Notes under the pieces: model-generated
The model's input: the letters and a program-made list of their open reading frames with translations, nothing else
The model's database searches: none
What the model was told of the DNA's origin: nothing
Source: Triatoma infestans
Taxonomy: Eukaryota > Arthropoda > Insecta > Hemiptera > Reduviidae
DNA: 64,000 nucleotides
Assembly: GCA_011037195.1 (NCBI GenBank)
Contig: JAAEAF010003062.1
Span: 1-64,000, forward strand
Direction: 5' to 3'
Part shown: in pieces, positions 10,237 to 20,425 of the stretch
Layout: each line of letters opens with the position of its first letter
Position numbering within the stretch: position 1 is the stretch's first letter
Program-made: the position numbers and the translations under genes

Positions 10237-10630
10237 AGTAACGCAGCCACTGGTGCCATCTAGGAGAGAAAGCAGGTACCTCAAGTTCTCCTAGTGGCAG
10301 CTAGGAAGCGCTGGCGGCGCGCTCTAGCCCTTTCTAGAACAATCTATAACCTTCTAGAACCCTTCTCCACCAGTATAAATAGTGGGACAACAAGAGTTTG
10401 GAGAGATTCTTGTTAGAAACGAAGTGTGCATTTGTGAAAAGTGTATAGTGAACAAAGTGAACTTTTGTTGGTTTAAACTGTAAATTAATTATTATTAAGA
10501 GTTTTATTTGTAATTTATTGTGTAAAACAATAAATTGGTGTTTTTCTTATTGAAGTTTAGACTGTTTTATCTAAACGAACCCACTTAGAACTAGTTGCAG
10601 TAGCTAGTTTAGAGGGAAAAACGTTACAAT
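10237..10630 (+). mobile_element. Solo LTR, Ty3/gypsy 17.6-like
   Basis: Begins AGTAACGC and ends CGTTACAAT, giving an inverted terminal match, and is flanked by ATAT on both sides (10233-10236, 10631-10634). An AGT start with an ATAT/TATA target is the habit of the 17.6/297 group of insect Ty3/gypsy elements. Promoter and end signals are readable. A TATA box (TATAAAT) lies at 10374-10380 and a polyadenylation signal (AATAAA) at 10529-10534. No gag or pol adjoins, so it is a recombination remnant. The flanking DNA is AT repeat, which weakens the duplication evidence. Confidence 0.75.
10374..10380 (+). promoter_or_regulatory. TATA box of the solo LTR
   Basis: TATAAAT inside CCAGTATAAATAGTGGG; transcription would start about 30 bases downstream, near the ACAAGAGTTTGG stretch. 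Confidence 0.6.
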
Positions 10631-10639
10631 ATATATATA

Positions 10640-11849
10640 AAATAATCCCTGGGAAGTCACAATCTTCTGAAAGCCTTGAATCGGCCATGCTTATCCATGA
10701 TAATATATTAATTCGCTATAAACATAAAATTAAACAGATCAGTCTAAATTTGCTAATTAACATAGGGTGTATACCAATATAATACTTTACAATGTATAAT
10801 TGTCTTGTTTGTTATATGGGCACTAGGCTGTAAAAAACTTCTAGTTAAGTACATAGATAGTACGGTTTGTTGTCTTGTTAATATGTATGTTTGTGTGTAT
10901 AGGGAGTCTGTGTGTAGTTGGTAGGGCATATTGGGCAGACGGTGTTTATAGAGTGTGTAATTATGTGTAACTGTAACATCCAATTGTGGATTTATAGGGA
11001 GAAGATCTATGTCTCTGGTTCTTTTATTGTAATAACATGTCCAGTAAGATTATGGGTGGATCCCCTATGTTTACACTACGCCAGACATGTAGTTTCTGAG
11101 GCTGGCAGTCTCCTCTCCGACTAGCATCTCTCCGACATGTAATTTACCTTTTTACATCGTGAACAGTTTGACCTCTCTCCGACGTCTGCTTCTTGTTTTT
11201 ATTTCTATCTAGGCCATTGAGATACCTTCTCACTCTATTTCTCTATTCTCTCTTTCTACCTTTCCAACCTGTGTATTTATTATAGAGTAAAATGCATTTT
11301 CACATATTGTAAATCGGCTAAGGTATAGGAATACTTATTTTATTTTTATGCCCTTCAGTTATACTATTCTCACGATATTGTAGATTTCACTTTAGATCAA
11401 ATACTGTCAATGATGTAATGACAATAACCACAACAATAATAGTAATAATGTCAGGTACATAAGGCATAGCTAACGCCAGAGTTTGGCATTAAAGATATAC
11501 CACAAATTAAGTTAACTAAGCTCTTAAATTGTGTAACGGTGAAAAGAATTTTCGCGCAGAAACTAGGTAATTAATAACAACTATATACAAACTTGTACTT
11601 CCATGCTTGTCTGGCATAGTTAATCAGATTTGTGCAAGTACACACATTACTTAAAGAAACTATTCCAAATTATGCTGATACAAATTTAGATTTTATGGGA
11701 ACTTCATTTAGTTACCGTAAGTGATTCAACAGTGTGTTTAGGCCCAATTTTGCTATAGTGACTTTATCTTTAAACTGGTTTTTTAGGTCCAATTTGCTGC
11801 CGAATCTTTATCTTTAATGTGATGAATATAGAAGAGACGAGATTACAAC
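10640..11849. other. Stretch without recognised feature
   Basis: Mixed AT-rich DNA. The region 11040-11230 is less AT-rich and holds repeated CTCTCCGAC motifs, but no domain, tRNA box or known repeat was identified in it. Confidence 0.4.
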
Positions 11850-11862
11850 ATAACACCAAGAT
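11850..11862. repeat. Left target-site duplication of foldback copy 2
   Basis: ATAACACCAAGAT; the partner at 12535-12547 is ATAACACTAAGAT, one mismatch in 13. Confidence 0.8.
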
Positions 11863-11936
11863 GTTGTGGTGATTGGTTCCGCAGAGCTGGAAAGCATCAG
11901 AGACATTTTCCGTGGTAGCGTGCTTCATTTTGTGGT

Positions 11937-11974
11937 CATCGACCAGTTTCGGGCGTTCGCCCATCTTCAGGATG
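11937..11974 (-). ncRNA. Best-preserved hammerhead-like ribozyme motif
   Basis: Minus strand, 38 nt: CATC (stem I), CTGAAGA (core C3-A9), T, GGGC-GAAC-GCCC (stem II with a 4 nt loop), GAAA (core 12-15.1), CTGGTC (self-pairing stem III ending in the GUC triplet), GATG (stem I partner). Every residue required by the hammerhead core is present. The stem III is too short to close alone, which in Penelope-associated hammerheads is solved by two copies pairing. The single T before stem II departs from the textbook core. Confidence 0.7.
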
Positions 11975-12450
11975 CGTTTATCGGACAGTGTGATAACACA
12001 CACACAGAGCAAATTCGCTTTACACACTGACTGGTTTTTTTTAATTGTATTTAAAAACTAAACTCTTAAACTAGGTCAAGAGTGGTATAGTGATGGTACC
12101 TGAGTGGGAAAAAGGAACATGTGTTTGGATTGTTAAAGGGGTAAATTTTCTTAAAATGGAAACAACATTTGAGGGTCTAATTTTTAAACTCTGTTGTTGT
12201 AGAGAGATTCACTTTACAATTAACTAACCAAAATAAATTTAAAATTAAATTAAATAACGATTTAAATTAACATAATTTAAAATTAAGCGATTAAAATAGT
12301 AAAAATGAAAATAATTAACATAATCAAAGCAAATAAACTACTTAACCTAGTTTAAGAGTTTAATGTTTAAGTACAATTAAAAAAGACCAGTCAGTGTGTG
12401 AAGTGAATTTGCTCTGTGCAAATCTGTGTTATCACACTATCTGACAAACG

Positions 12451-12487
12451 GAACCTGAAGACGGGCGAACGCCCGAAACCGGTCGAT
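12451..12487 (+). ncRNA. Hammerhead-like motif, right arm of copy 2
   Basis: Core CTGAAGA, stem GGGC-GAAC-GCCC, GAAA and CCGGTC are intact. The 5' half of stem I has changed from CATC to GAAC and would pair poorly with GATG. Confidence 0.6.
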
Positions 12488-12544
12488 GACTACAAAATGA
12501 AGCAGGCTATCATTGACTGGAAATGATGTCTCTGATAACACTAA

Positions 12545-12898
12545 GATACTTGTAGGCAATTGTTATTTCGATTTGACACCATTAAATTTCCATTTTACCT
12601 CCAATCTACCAAAAATTTCCAATCTACCTCCTCTTCTAAAAAGTACAAATTTTAATTTTTCCATAACATTTAAATGATATTGTTGGTAATATTTTTCGAG
12701 AATATTAATGTTCCGCTGTAAACCGATAGGTTAATCAGAGATAATCACCAAGTCGTCGGCATATAATAGGGAGTTGATCTTCAAGTTACCACCAAAAATA
12801 CCGCCCTCAAATGCAGAAGGAATATTATCGACAAATAGAGTGAAGAGGAGAGGGCTCAGAAGACAACCTTGCCTCACTCCACCACTATCCACAGAAAA
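12545..12898 (-). pseudogene. LINE reverse-transcriptase fragment with YADD
   Basis: Read on the minus strand, 12894-12734 gives GVRQGCLLSPLLFTLFVDN and then LLYADDLVIIS, the two reverse-transcriptase catalytic blocks in correct order and spacing, uninterrupted. Further along, an F.RRGGRL motif and a NGV segment match the stretch after YADD in the family of the 17-19 kb element. The rest of the protein is missing. It abuts the foldback copy 2 target duplication, so the retroposon landed at or next to it. Confidence 0.8.
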
Positions 12899-12899
12899 A

Positions 12900-14809
12900 A
12901 ATCAGAAACTCCATCTGTCCCTCACACCGGTGAGCGTGAATGAGAATAAACATATTATAGCATGTTATATCATAAAAATGAATATCGAAACATAAAAACC
13001 ATTCAAAAAAGTTTGCCTTGCTGTTCATCATTTTTGTTTGTTTAAAACTGGGCATTTTTACAACAAATTTAGTTTTTGACAGTATAATGCGAATATATTA
13101 AAAAGTTGCTTTTAGAGAAGCCCAAGGACAATGCTCCTTTTTATCCCAACAACGAAAATCTAGGAAGACGCATCCTCAGTTGATAGCGTTTGACCGAAAA
13201 CTTTGCGCTGGAAAAAATGTAATATACGTAAATTGCTAAATTTTGAGATGCGATTTTTCGGGTATGAGCGTTGCGCTCGGGGGCCGCCCGAATGGTGTGT
13301 TAATTAACAAAATTTTCGTTTTAGAATTATGCCGTTCTCTCACCCCATTATTCACACTCCCTCACTCTTTACAAATAGTAAATACTAAATTATTTCTAAA
13401 GTAATCTACGGCTCTTAAAATGATATAAAAATAAAAACATTTCCTGAAATAAATATATAAAAGATAAATACTATTAATTTAGAATACAAGGAGAACCAGC
13501 AAATGTTTTAACAATTGATGAAGTAAAAACAGAGAAAAAAGAAGAGAAGAATACAGATTTACTGTATTTTAATTATTCTAAAGAAATGGTGATTACTGGT
13601 GCAGTCATTATAGTTAAATACCTCTATGATTCCTTACGATAGGGCCAAGCAAGTTTCTCATAGTTTACAATATTCCGGGAATTATCACGATCGTTCAAGC
13701 GATCAATGAGTTCGAACTGCGGTAAACACTGATCGACCAAAATAGGAACTGCATATTTCTAATAGAACTGAGCAGTTAGCCATGAAATAGCAGATAACTT
13801 CTTTAGCTCGGCTATTACACAATGAACAAAATCCCCCCACTACCATTTAGGGCTAAGAAACAAATTTCCAAATTTACAATTTGTCAATTTTATAATCGTA
13901 TTAACGGCAGTATGAGAAAATCGTTTAACTATTTCACATCCACGTTTTACGCATTAAACACTTCCTATAATTACATATAGGTCCAACCATCTATCGCTCA
14001 TATATACGAATAATTTCAAATACACCACATGGAACGAATCTAAAATAGAAGTTAAATACTAACTATTAATTTTTTAATTGATAGAAGATACAAGAGCCTG
14101 GTAAAAGGTATTGTTCTGAATATATTAGAACAAGGGTAGCTCTATAGATCTTATTGTACATCGTTTAAGTGGGCCGGATGTGTTTTATTTGGTCAGGATT
14201 AACACTGTGTATTGAAGACATGTTGTTGGCATCGTTCTGATTCTTCTTCGTCTTGTTTTATTTTTATTTTTTGTTTGTTTGTTCGTTACATCCATAAAAA
14301 ATATAATATAATAAAACAATCCTGCAGCATACGTGGAAGTATGCTTCAAATAATTCATTATTACATGTTAAAACCTTGGGCATAATTTCTTCAAGGGCGG
14401 TTTTTTGTCATGATTATGTCTAACTGAGATAGATAAACTGATACATTAAGCTACCAAAAAACGAAATTAAAAAGAATTGATTTTATGATTTACTTACTTC
14501 TTTGTAATTATAATTTTAGATTTTAATATATTCTGGTATAATGAGATATAAAAATGATACCAAAGGCTTTAAATGATTCGAAATTTTAATGGAATGTATT
14601 TTAAGAATAATGTTGAAAATAGTGAATGGTTGGTGATGGGTTAATTGATAAACACACGAACTGGCTATTTACCCATAATTTATATTTTAGGCTTTTCTAA
14701 TTAAAAAGAGAAGAGCGTATGGAGGGGTAGAGTGACCGAGCAAAGAGTACGAATCGCTTGAAGACTGATTTGACTAGAAAGCTAGTAAGGCCAGCTTGAA
14801 ATTCTGGTG
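12900..14809. other. Stretch without recognised feature
   Basis: AT-rich, with one small GC-rich patch at 13255-13300 containing GAGCGTTGCGCTC, a short hairpin, and CGGGGGCCGCCCG. No gene or repeat family was identified. Confidence 0.4.
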
Positions 14810-14816
14810 AACGAAA

Positions 14817-15076
14817 CATCCGAGACATTTTCCGTGATATCCTGCTTCTTTTTGTGATCATTGAGCGGTTTTGGGCGTTCGCCCATCATGAGGATGTTTG
14901 TTGATACACTGCAGTGTATCAACTGTACTTGCTCTGTGCAAGTGTATGTTATTACACTGTTTGACAAAAACATCCTGATGACGGGCGAACGCCCGTAACC
15001 AGTCGATGACCACGAAAAGAAGCAGGCTATCATGGAAAATGTCTCTGATACTTTGCAGCTCTGCGGAACCAACCAC
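14817..15076 (+). mobile_element. Hammerhead foldback retroposon, copy 3 (compact)
   Basis: Left arm from CGAGACATTTTCCGTGAT, a nearly loopless centre (TGATACACTGCAGTGTATCA, a perfect palindrome), right arm to ATGTCTCTGAT, then the tail GCAGCTCTGCGGAACCAACC. AACGAAA at 14810-14816 and 15077-15083 is the likely target duplication. The left-arm ribozyme has lost the core G5 and G12. The right-arm one (14971-15007) keeps CTGATGA and the GGGC-GAAC-GCCC stem but has GTAA for GAAA. Confidence 0.85.
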
Positions 15077-15120
15077 AACGAAAACTTTAGGTCTTCGAGT
15101 TGAGATTGCGACAGGGTTTG

Positions 15121-15285
15121 CTATAAAACGACATTTTGGCCCATGTTGCCACATGCTTTTTCAGGGTAGTGTGGAGTTAATCAACTCCACACCAAAAGCC
15201 AATCGGCTTATATTGCTTTTTGCTTGGCAAGTCAACACTACCCTGGCAAATATGGCCGAAACAACGTTACATCGTTTTATAAAAA
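15121..15285. repeat. Imperfect palindromic element
   Basis: Nested inverted repeats. The outer arms are TATAAAACGAC and TCGTTTTATA, then GGCCCATGTTGCC against GGCAAATATGGCC, GGGTAGTGT against ACACTACCC, and an inner GTGTGGAGTTAATCAACTCC with its partner. Either a MITE-like insertion or another foldback retroposon; the right arm contains GGCCGAAAC, as in the hammerhead-bearing families. Confidence 0.55.
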
Positions 15286-15289
15286 ACTC

Positions 15290-15500
15290 TTCGCTCAATC
15301 CATGTCCTACCAAACTCTATTGAATTTCGTCCATCCATTTTCTCCTGGGTCTTCCTCTTTCCTTCTTCCTTCTACTTCCCATTCCAAAATTTCCTTTAGT
15401 AGCCTTCCATCTGTCTTCATTTTCACATGCCCAAACCAACGTAACCTCTGCCTTTCTACTATTTCCAGAAGGTTTTCCTTCACGTCCATCATACTTATTA
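15290..15500 (-). pseudogene. LINE C-terminal fragment
   Basis: The minus-strand frame 15492-15307 reads RQRLRWFGHVK, then an EWEVEGRRK stretch. This is the R.LRW.GHV...G.R...RP pattern at the C-terminus of RTE-type and related reverse transcriptases. Only about 60 codons remain and no catalytic domain is present. A TTTA-rich run adjoins on the right. Confidence 0.65.
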
Positions 15501-15655
15501 TTTATTTTATTTATTTATTTATTGCTTATAAGTTTAACACTTGTAGCAATGAGTTGCCCTCATTATACTTTCAATATACAATTACAATATCAGCATTATA
15601 ATATAGTGTGTATATACATAATATTTCAAATAAGAAAATAATAATAATAAAAATT

Positions 15656-16320
15656 ATACCCCGTAGGGGGAAGTGGACTAGCCACTTCTTCAGGGATCTA
15701 GGTGTCCCTGCGGATTTCCCAGCCTAACAACACTACATATACACTCATACTGACACCCTTGACAGTACACACTACACATAGGACCTGCAGAGGTAGTTGA
15801 TGTGTGCAACTACTTGGGTACAGCGCACCCACAGGTAAACTTGAGCTCCCCACCACACACACTCACTCACACCTGAACACTCGACACTTTACAGACGACC
15901 ACACTCATTGCACGAACAAGGACACGCACTCGTTGAGAGCTCGGAGTATAAATACCTCTCCCTCGTGCTTGCCGGCACGAGGCTTTGGGGCTAGGGTGGA
16001 AAAGGGGAACCTGGGCATTGAGGGAGACGACAACCTGCGGGCGTCCGATCCCAACACATGTCTTTGGCCTCGGCTTCACCTGAGAGCCCTACCTGGGGAA
16101 TAGCCCGACTCCAGGAAGGCTAGGGAATTCCGCCTCAGGCGGGTTCCTAGGGTTAGGAAGGGGGCCGCGGGGACACGGGTCAATGCCTCGGTATTGGAAC
16201 GCTGTCTTCCGTGGCACCGGACTATGTCGAAGTGCGATGGCCCACCCGGATAGTAACCGGGTCCAGTTGAGCGTCCGTGGAGGCGGGACCACGTGCTTCG
16301 ATGAATCCCTATTGATTATT
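15656..16320 (+). promoter_or_regulatory. GC-rich 5' region of a LINE with internal promoter
   Basis: This block is far richer in GC than its surroundings. It begins near CCCCGTAGGGGGAAGTGG, carries a TATA box at 15947-15954 (GAGTATAAATACC) and runs into the ORF1 start at 16321. It contains several hairpins, for example CTCGTGCTTGCCGGCACGAG at 15961-15980. On position and composition it is the 5' untranslated region of the LINE whose ORF1 follows. The minus-strand sequence around 15660-15700 (CTGAAGAAGTGG...) faintly resembles a decayed hammerhead. Confidence 0.5.
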
Positions 16321-16894
16321 ATGAATAATCAAAATAACATTCCTGGGCCTAGCCCAACTTTTTCTACCTTACACACAACCTATCCCCACCCTTTACCAAA
16401 CAATCCCTTCCCGACATCCTATAACCTTCCCATAACAACTTCCTCTACCACGTCATCAATTCCCCAACCTGCTGAAATAAATGGTAATCGATAAGGCTTG
16501 AAAATGGACAACACATCTGGAACATCATCAACTGGTATGCAGGTTACTCTGCAACCATATATCCCCGCCGAGGAAGAAAGCTAGGGGCGGCAACTGGAAG
16601 GAAAGAGAGGTAAGTTCAGAATTGTTTTTAGACTTAGAAAGAGAAAATCGGGGTCGTTTTTTTGTAATAAAAAAGAAAGAGGGAACATTCTCCAATGAAT
16701 GTTCATTCAAACTTCATAAATTTCTTAAAAGTACTTTGGGCAAAACGAAAAGTATCAGGAAGCTCAATGATGGTTCTATTTGCATTGAAGCAGATAAACG
16801 TAGCCAAATCGGTGCCATCATGAATCTACAGAAATACATGGATGCTGAATTGGAAGCCAGTCCCAACAAAGGTGTTGTGCAAGAAGCCAACTAG
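16321..16894 (+). pseudogene. LINE ORF1 (gag-like) relic
   Basis: Starts ATG at 16321 with a Pro/Ser/Thr-rich leader (MNNQNNIPGPSP), stopped after about 58 codons and frameshifted. It resumes at 16622 with FFVIKKKEGTFSN, LHKFLKSTLG, SIRKLNDGS and EADKRSQIGAIMNLQK, ending SPNKGVVQEAN. The pattern of FVI..., a K.L..G..L.EV stretch and SPNK...GVV is that of the N-terminal gag-like domain in Jockey-, I- and LOA-type ORF1 proteins, which bind element RNA. The zinc knuckles expected downstream are missing; the next kilobase belongs to an opposite-strand LINE. Confidence 0.65.
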
Positions 16895-17129
16895 GTTAGC
16901 AGCATTTGTCATCCCAGATCGAGCGGCGTTAGTAAGAGAAAGTAAATAATGATTTGGGGGCGCTAATAATCACAGTAGTTGATGCGCAAAAAAAAAAAAC
17001 TATTCTGATAAAATAAATGAACTTCAGCAGATATTAAAATAAAGACAAATAAAATAAAAGTGGAAGATAATAAATTAACCAATAGATATTAAAACAAACA
17101 TGTATCTGACTTAATCTAGTACTAAAGAG

Positions 17130-19330
17130 TTTCGGAGCTTTAAACTATTTACTGTATACAGATAAATATTTTTTAATTTTGAATTGGAGTCGATATTCAG
17201 TAAATTCTCCAATTGAACCTGAGGAGGTAGTATAGGATTAATATAATTTTGTAAAAATTTTGTCCTAAAGGATTTAATATATGACATGATGACAGAAAAT
17301 GTGATATATTATCCTTGTCAAGAAAACATAATGGGCAACAATTTTCAGGGGAAAATTTATAATTTATACCTTTAGGTAATATTCTGGGGTGTTTTTTGAA
17401 ATTAGTCTCATCTGGCTGGCGACTCTGATCATGTCAATATGTATTTTATATCGATATAGCCTTCACCCAACCCAAGAGAACTGATATTCCTGAAGTGTAA
17501 GTTAAAACTGGATTGTACAGCTAGTTCGATATCTTTGCTCACTAAATGGTTATTAAATTTCTTCAGGATGTCACCATACTTAAGTGAGACCAATTCTCCA
17601 TCCTGGAGGTCCCAAACATTCTGTCCCCCAATTACAAATAACATATCTCTTAATCTAGATACCCAATTAAACGGGATATTCTTATTATTAATATTCTTTA
17701 CTAAAGAATCATAACAGATACGCGGCAATCTTTCAGCAGACATGGAGAGAATTTTAATCCATAGATTGACAGCCCGCCTAAAAATTCTAGATATTAGATG
17801 TACAGAACGTGTCTCCAATCTGACTTAATAATCTGGTATATTTTGAGGCAAACCTAAAAGAATCTTCGGAATTTAAGCTGTACCCTTTCCACGATGTCCG
17901 CATAGCACAGTCCCCAGACTTCCGAAGAATATAATAATATACTAGTTATAAGAGAGTTAAATAAATACATTTTAGTTTCCCAAGCATATGACTTTGATCT
18001 GGACAGTAGAGACATTATTGAGGGGATAGCTGCTGAGCTTTTAGACTAAGTTATTAGCGGCGGAGAGAAACCTGGCATAGCAGGTAAATGGGACTCCAAG
18101 ATATGAGAAAGAATGTACCGTATCAATTTATAACTAAAAGACTGAAAAACATTTTTCGAGGGTCTTCCTTTATGACATGGCATGACAAATGTTTTTGTTG
18201 TGTTAATTTCAAGAGAATTATTATCACAATATGATTTAAGTATTTTAAATTTGAAATTGACATCACTACCGGAATAACCAGAAATAGCTAAGTCATCTGC
18301 GTATAAAAGCATTAGCAATTCTTTATACTGACACCTCTGGCACCTTGTTCATTGACGTACCCTACAATGTCCGCAATATATAGATTAAATAATAGAGGGC
18401 TCATTTTTTCCCCTTGTAATACCCCTTTGTTTATATCTATTAATCCCAGATCATTTGTATAATCGTCAATCACTAATGTTGCTTTGTTATATAAATCTTT
18501 CAAGACTCGAATCATTTTAGGACTTATACCTAAGATTATGCCATAGTCTTAAGTGTGGAACCTGTCAAAAGCACGCTTAAAATCGACAAAAATAACAAAA
18601 ATTTGCCTTTTTTTTCTCCTTTAGGTTTATATTTAATGTACTGGACAAAACGAATATTGCATCAACACAGCCCCGACCCACCCTAAACCCATTCTGTTCC
18701 TCCGGAATTAACAATCTCTCTTCTACCCAACACATTAGCCTGCCACATATTATTTGAGTGAATAATTTCACTATGTTATTAATAAGCGCTATTCCTCGAT
18801 AATTTAATGGATCACTATGATCGCCTTTTTTATATATCATTTTCATTTTTACGCGGGTCCAAGTAGATGGTATAATTTCGTTGATCCAAACTTCATTAAA
18901 TAAATTGAGCAGGTAATGCTCCCAAGCAGGGGTCAAACACTTAAATGCCTCATAAGGCTACTTATACTTTCCTGAAGTTCATTCAAAGTTATATCATCCT
19001 GGCCAGGATAGTATGTACCAACAAAAGTTAAGTCGAGCCTAATTTCAGTCGGGAAGTTATTTTGGAAGAACTCATGCCACTGAGTTAAACAGATGAGGTT
19101 TTCTTTGAATGAAGAACCCCGAAATTTTCCGACAACTCCCCAGAATTCTTTTGGATTGTTTATATTACGAAAAGAGTTTTTTATCTCCTCTTGGTATGCT
19201 ATTTTACAGGTTTTAATAAGCGACTTATGGTTTTTCTTTGAATTTAAATACTCTGTCAAATGTGATAAAGTTTTTGATTTTTTAAAACTTTTATAAAGGA
19301 AATTTAAAGATTTTTTTGACTGTTTACATT
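17130..19330 (-). pseudogene. Non-LTR retrotransposon ORF2 relic (reverse transcriptase)
   Basis: The longest LINE remnant. In minus-strand order it begins with an endonuclease-RT linker (19259-18933, PKEFWGVVGKFRG). The reverse-transcriptase N-terminal blocks follow at 18936-18577 (MKMIYKKGDHSDPLNYRGIA, EEQNGFRVGRGCVDA). A +1-type frameshift leads into VDFKRAFDRF, then GVLQGEKMSPLLFNLYIADI (18515-18312) and LLYADDLAISGYSG (18318-18046), a C-terminal segment (17818-17429) and a final C-x2-C...H-x4-C cluster near 17330. All catalytic motifs are present but split among at least five frames by stops and frameshifts, so it is dead. The endonuclease domain is absent. The K.FVMPCHKGRPSKN motif after YADD is shared with the fragments at 12545 and 52787. 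Confidence 0.85.
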
Positions 19331-19540
19331 AATAAGTATACCACGGGTTATACAAATCGGGTCTTTATGGGCAAAACAAAATAAATAATATTGATGTTTT
19401 TGGTGTTCGTTACGACTGCTGGATTCAATGTTGTAAATGTTGTAAAATTGCTGGAGTAAAAGTGTTACAACACTTGGTGATGGTGTGGCACAGGTTAAAC
19501 TAGATTAATTACTACTGGAATTCTAACTGAAAATTTTTCT

Positions 19541-19620
19541 GAAGAAGGCAATAAATTGCCGAAACGTCGGTAGAAATTTAAAAAGAGTTCTTTTGTATGA
19601 CCGAACCTCAAAATCCAATT
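19541..19620 (+). ncRNA. Hammerhead-like motif with CAACAACAA tail
   Basis: CTGAAGA, A, GGCAAT-AA-ATTGCC (perfect 6 bp stem), GAAA, CGTC. The core, stem II and a self-complementary ACGT stem III ending in GUC all follow hammerhead rules. The flanking stem I is weak. Downstream AAAATCCAATTTACAACAAC resembles the tail of the foldback retroposons. This is probably the end of a Penelope-like or related non-autonomous element; no Penelope reverse transcriptase is present. Confidence 0.6.
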
Positions 19621-20029
19621 TACAACAACAATAAATAATATGTTATGGAATATATAAAAATAAATTACAATTGAGATAATAAACAGAATACTAAAGAATA
19701 CTTCTTTAGAATTCTAAAGGAATCATTGGAAGCTAGGCAGATTTGGCTAATAAATTTAATTTTTCTAAAGTTCACTCTATCCCTTTAGAATCTAATTTAG
19801 TAATCCAAAGACGATCTGTCATCAAACAAACAAGAACCCTCTAGTATATCCTCATCAGTTTTCTCTTAAATTACCAATTCGACAATTAAAGTCACCCATT
19901 ACGATAATTTTAGTATTTTCTTCATTGATGCTCTCTAACTCATATAATACATCTGAAATACAATCTAAACAATTGGTAATTGAATTAATAATTTATATTG
20001 AAAATCAGTATATCACAAAGTTTAATGAT

Positions 20030-20425
20030 AGTACCTAAACGATACACCAAGTTTAAGCTTCCATCGATTTTTTTCGTTTTTGAGATATTTTGTTCAAACA
20101 CACCGGACTGTAACAGCAACCAAAGAGAGCAAAGAGAAGCTCAACCACTCTCTCGGACTTGAATGGGAGAAGCTGTATAAATATAGCGACGGACAGCCTA
20201 TACAAACACAGTTGAATTCAGTTCAATACATCCAATTACTACGTGTCATTTTTCATACCACTCTACCTTAAAACATTTCTCTATTGTAAAGTGCAGGCAG
20301 TCAGTATACTTAATTAATATATTAGTTAACCAGTGTTAACCAAGTCTTCTTCTTATATCATCAACCAGACCTAATTCTCTTCACCTAACACATCCATTAT
20401 AGGACCGTTCGCTAAAAACATTTTT
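20030..20425 (-). repeat. TAAGAG element fragment hosting an LTR
   Basis: The stretch AAGTTTAAGCTTCC...TTTTGAGATATTTTGTTC (20050-20108) and CCGTTCGCTAAAAACATTTT (20405-20425) are contiguous in intact copies, where they read ...GACCATTTGCTAAAAACC. They are separated here by the LTR at 20109. Confidence 0.8.
20109..20401 (+). mobile_element. Solo LTR (293 bp) nested in a TAAGAG element
   Basis: Begins TGTAACAGC and ends CATCCATTATA, flanked by GGAC on both sides (20105-20108 and 20402-20405), a 4 bp target duplication. A TATA box TATAAATA lies at 20176-20183, followed by an initiator-like TTCAGTTCAATAC. Insertion is proved by the flanking repeat, which is continuous across the site in other copies. 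The TATA-to-TTCA layout resembles the LTR at 1292. Confidence 0.8.

Larger units (their letters stand above)
11863..12534 (-). mobile_element. Hammerhead foldback retroposon, copy 2 (long-loop form)
   Basis: Inverted orientation relative to copy 1. The asymmetric tail is on the left (GTTGTGGTGATTGGTTCCGC, then AGAGCTGGAAAGC), followed by ATCAGAGACATTTTCCGTGG. The arms extend to about 12076 and from about 12341, including the paired stretches GTATTTAAAAACTAAACTC and GAGTTTAATGTTTAAGTAC. The AT-rich loop of some 260 bp shows no coding frame. A 13 bp target duplication with one mismatch flanks it. Confidence 0.85.

Noticed and set aside
15660..15700. Hammerhead on the minus strand (CTGAAGAAGTGG stem)
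   Set aside because: Stem II is good, but the GAAAC half is replaced by a C-rich run; kept only as a remark.
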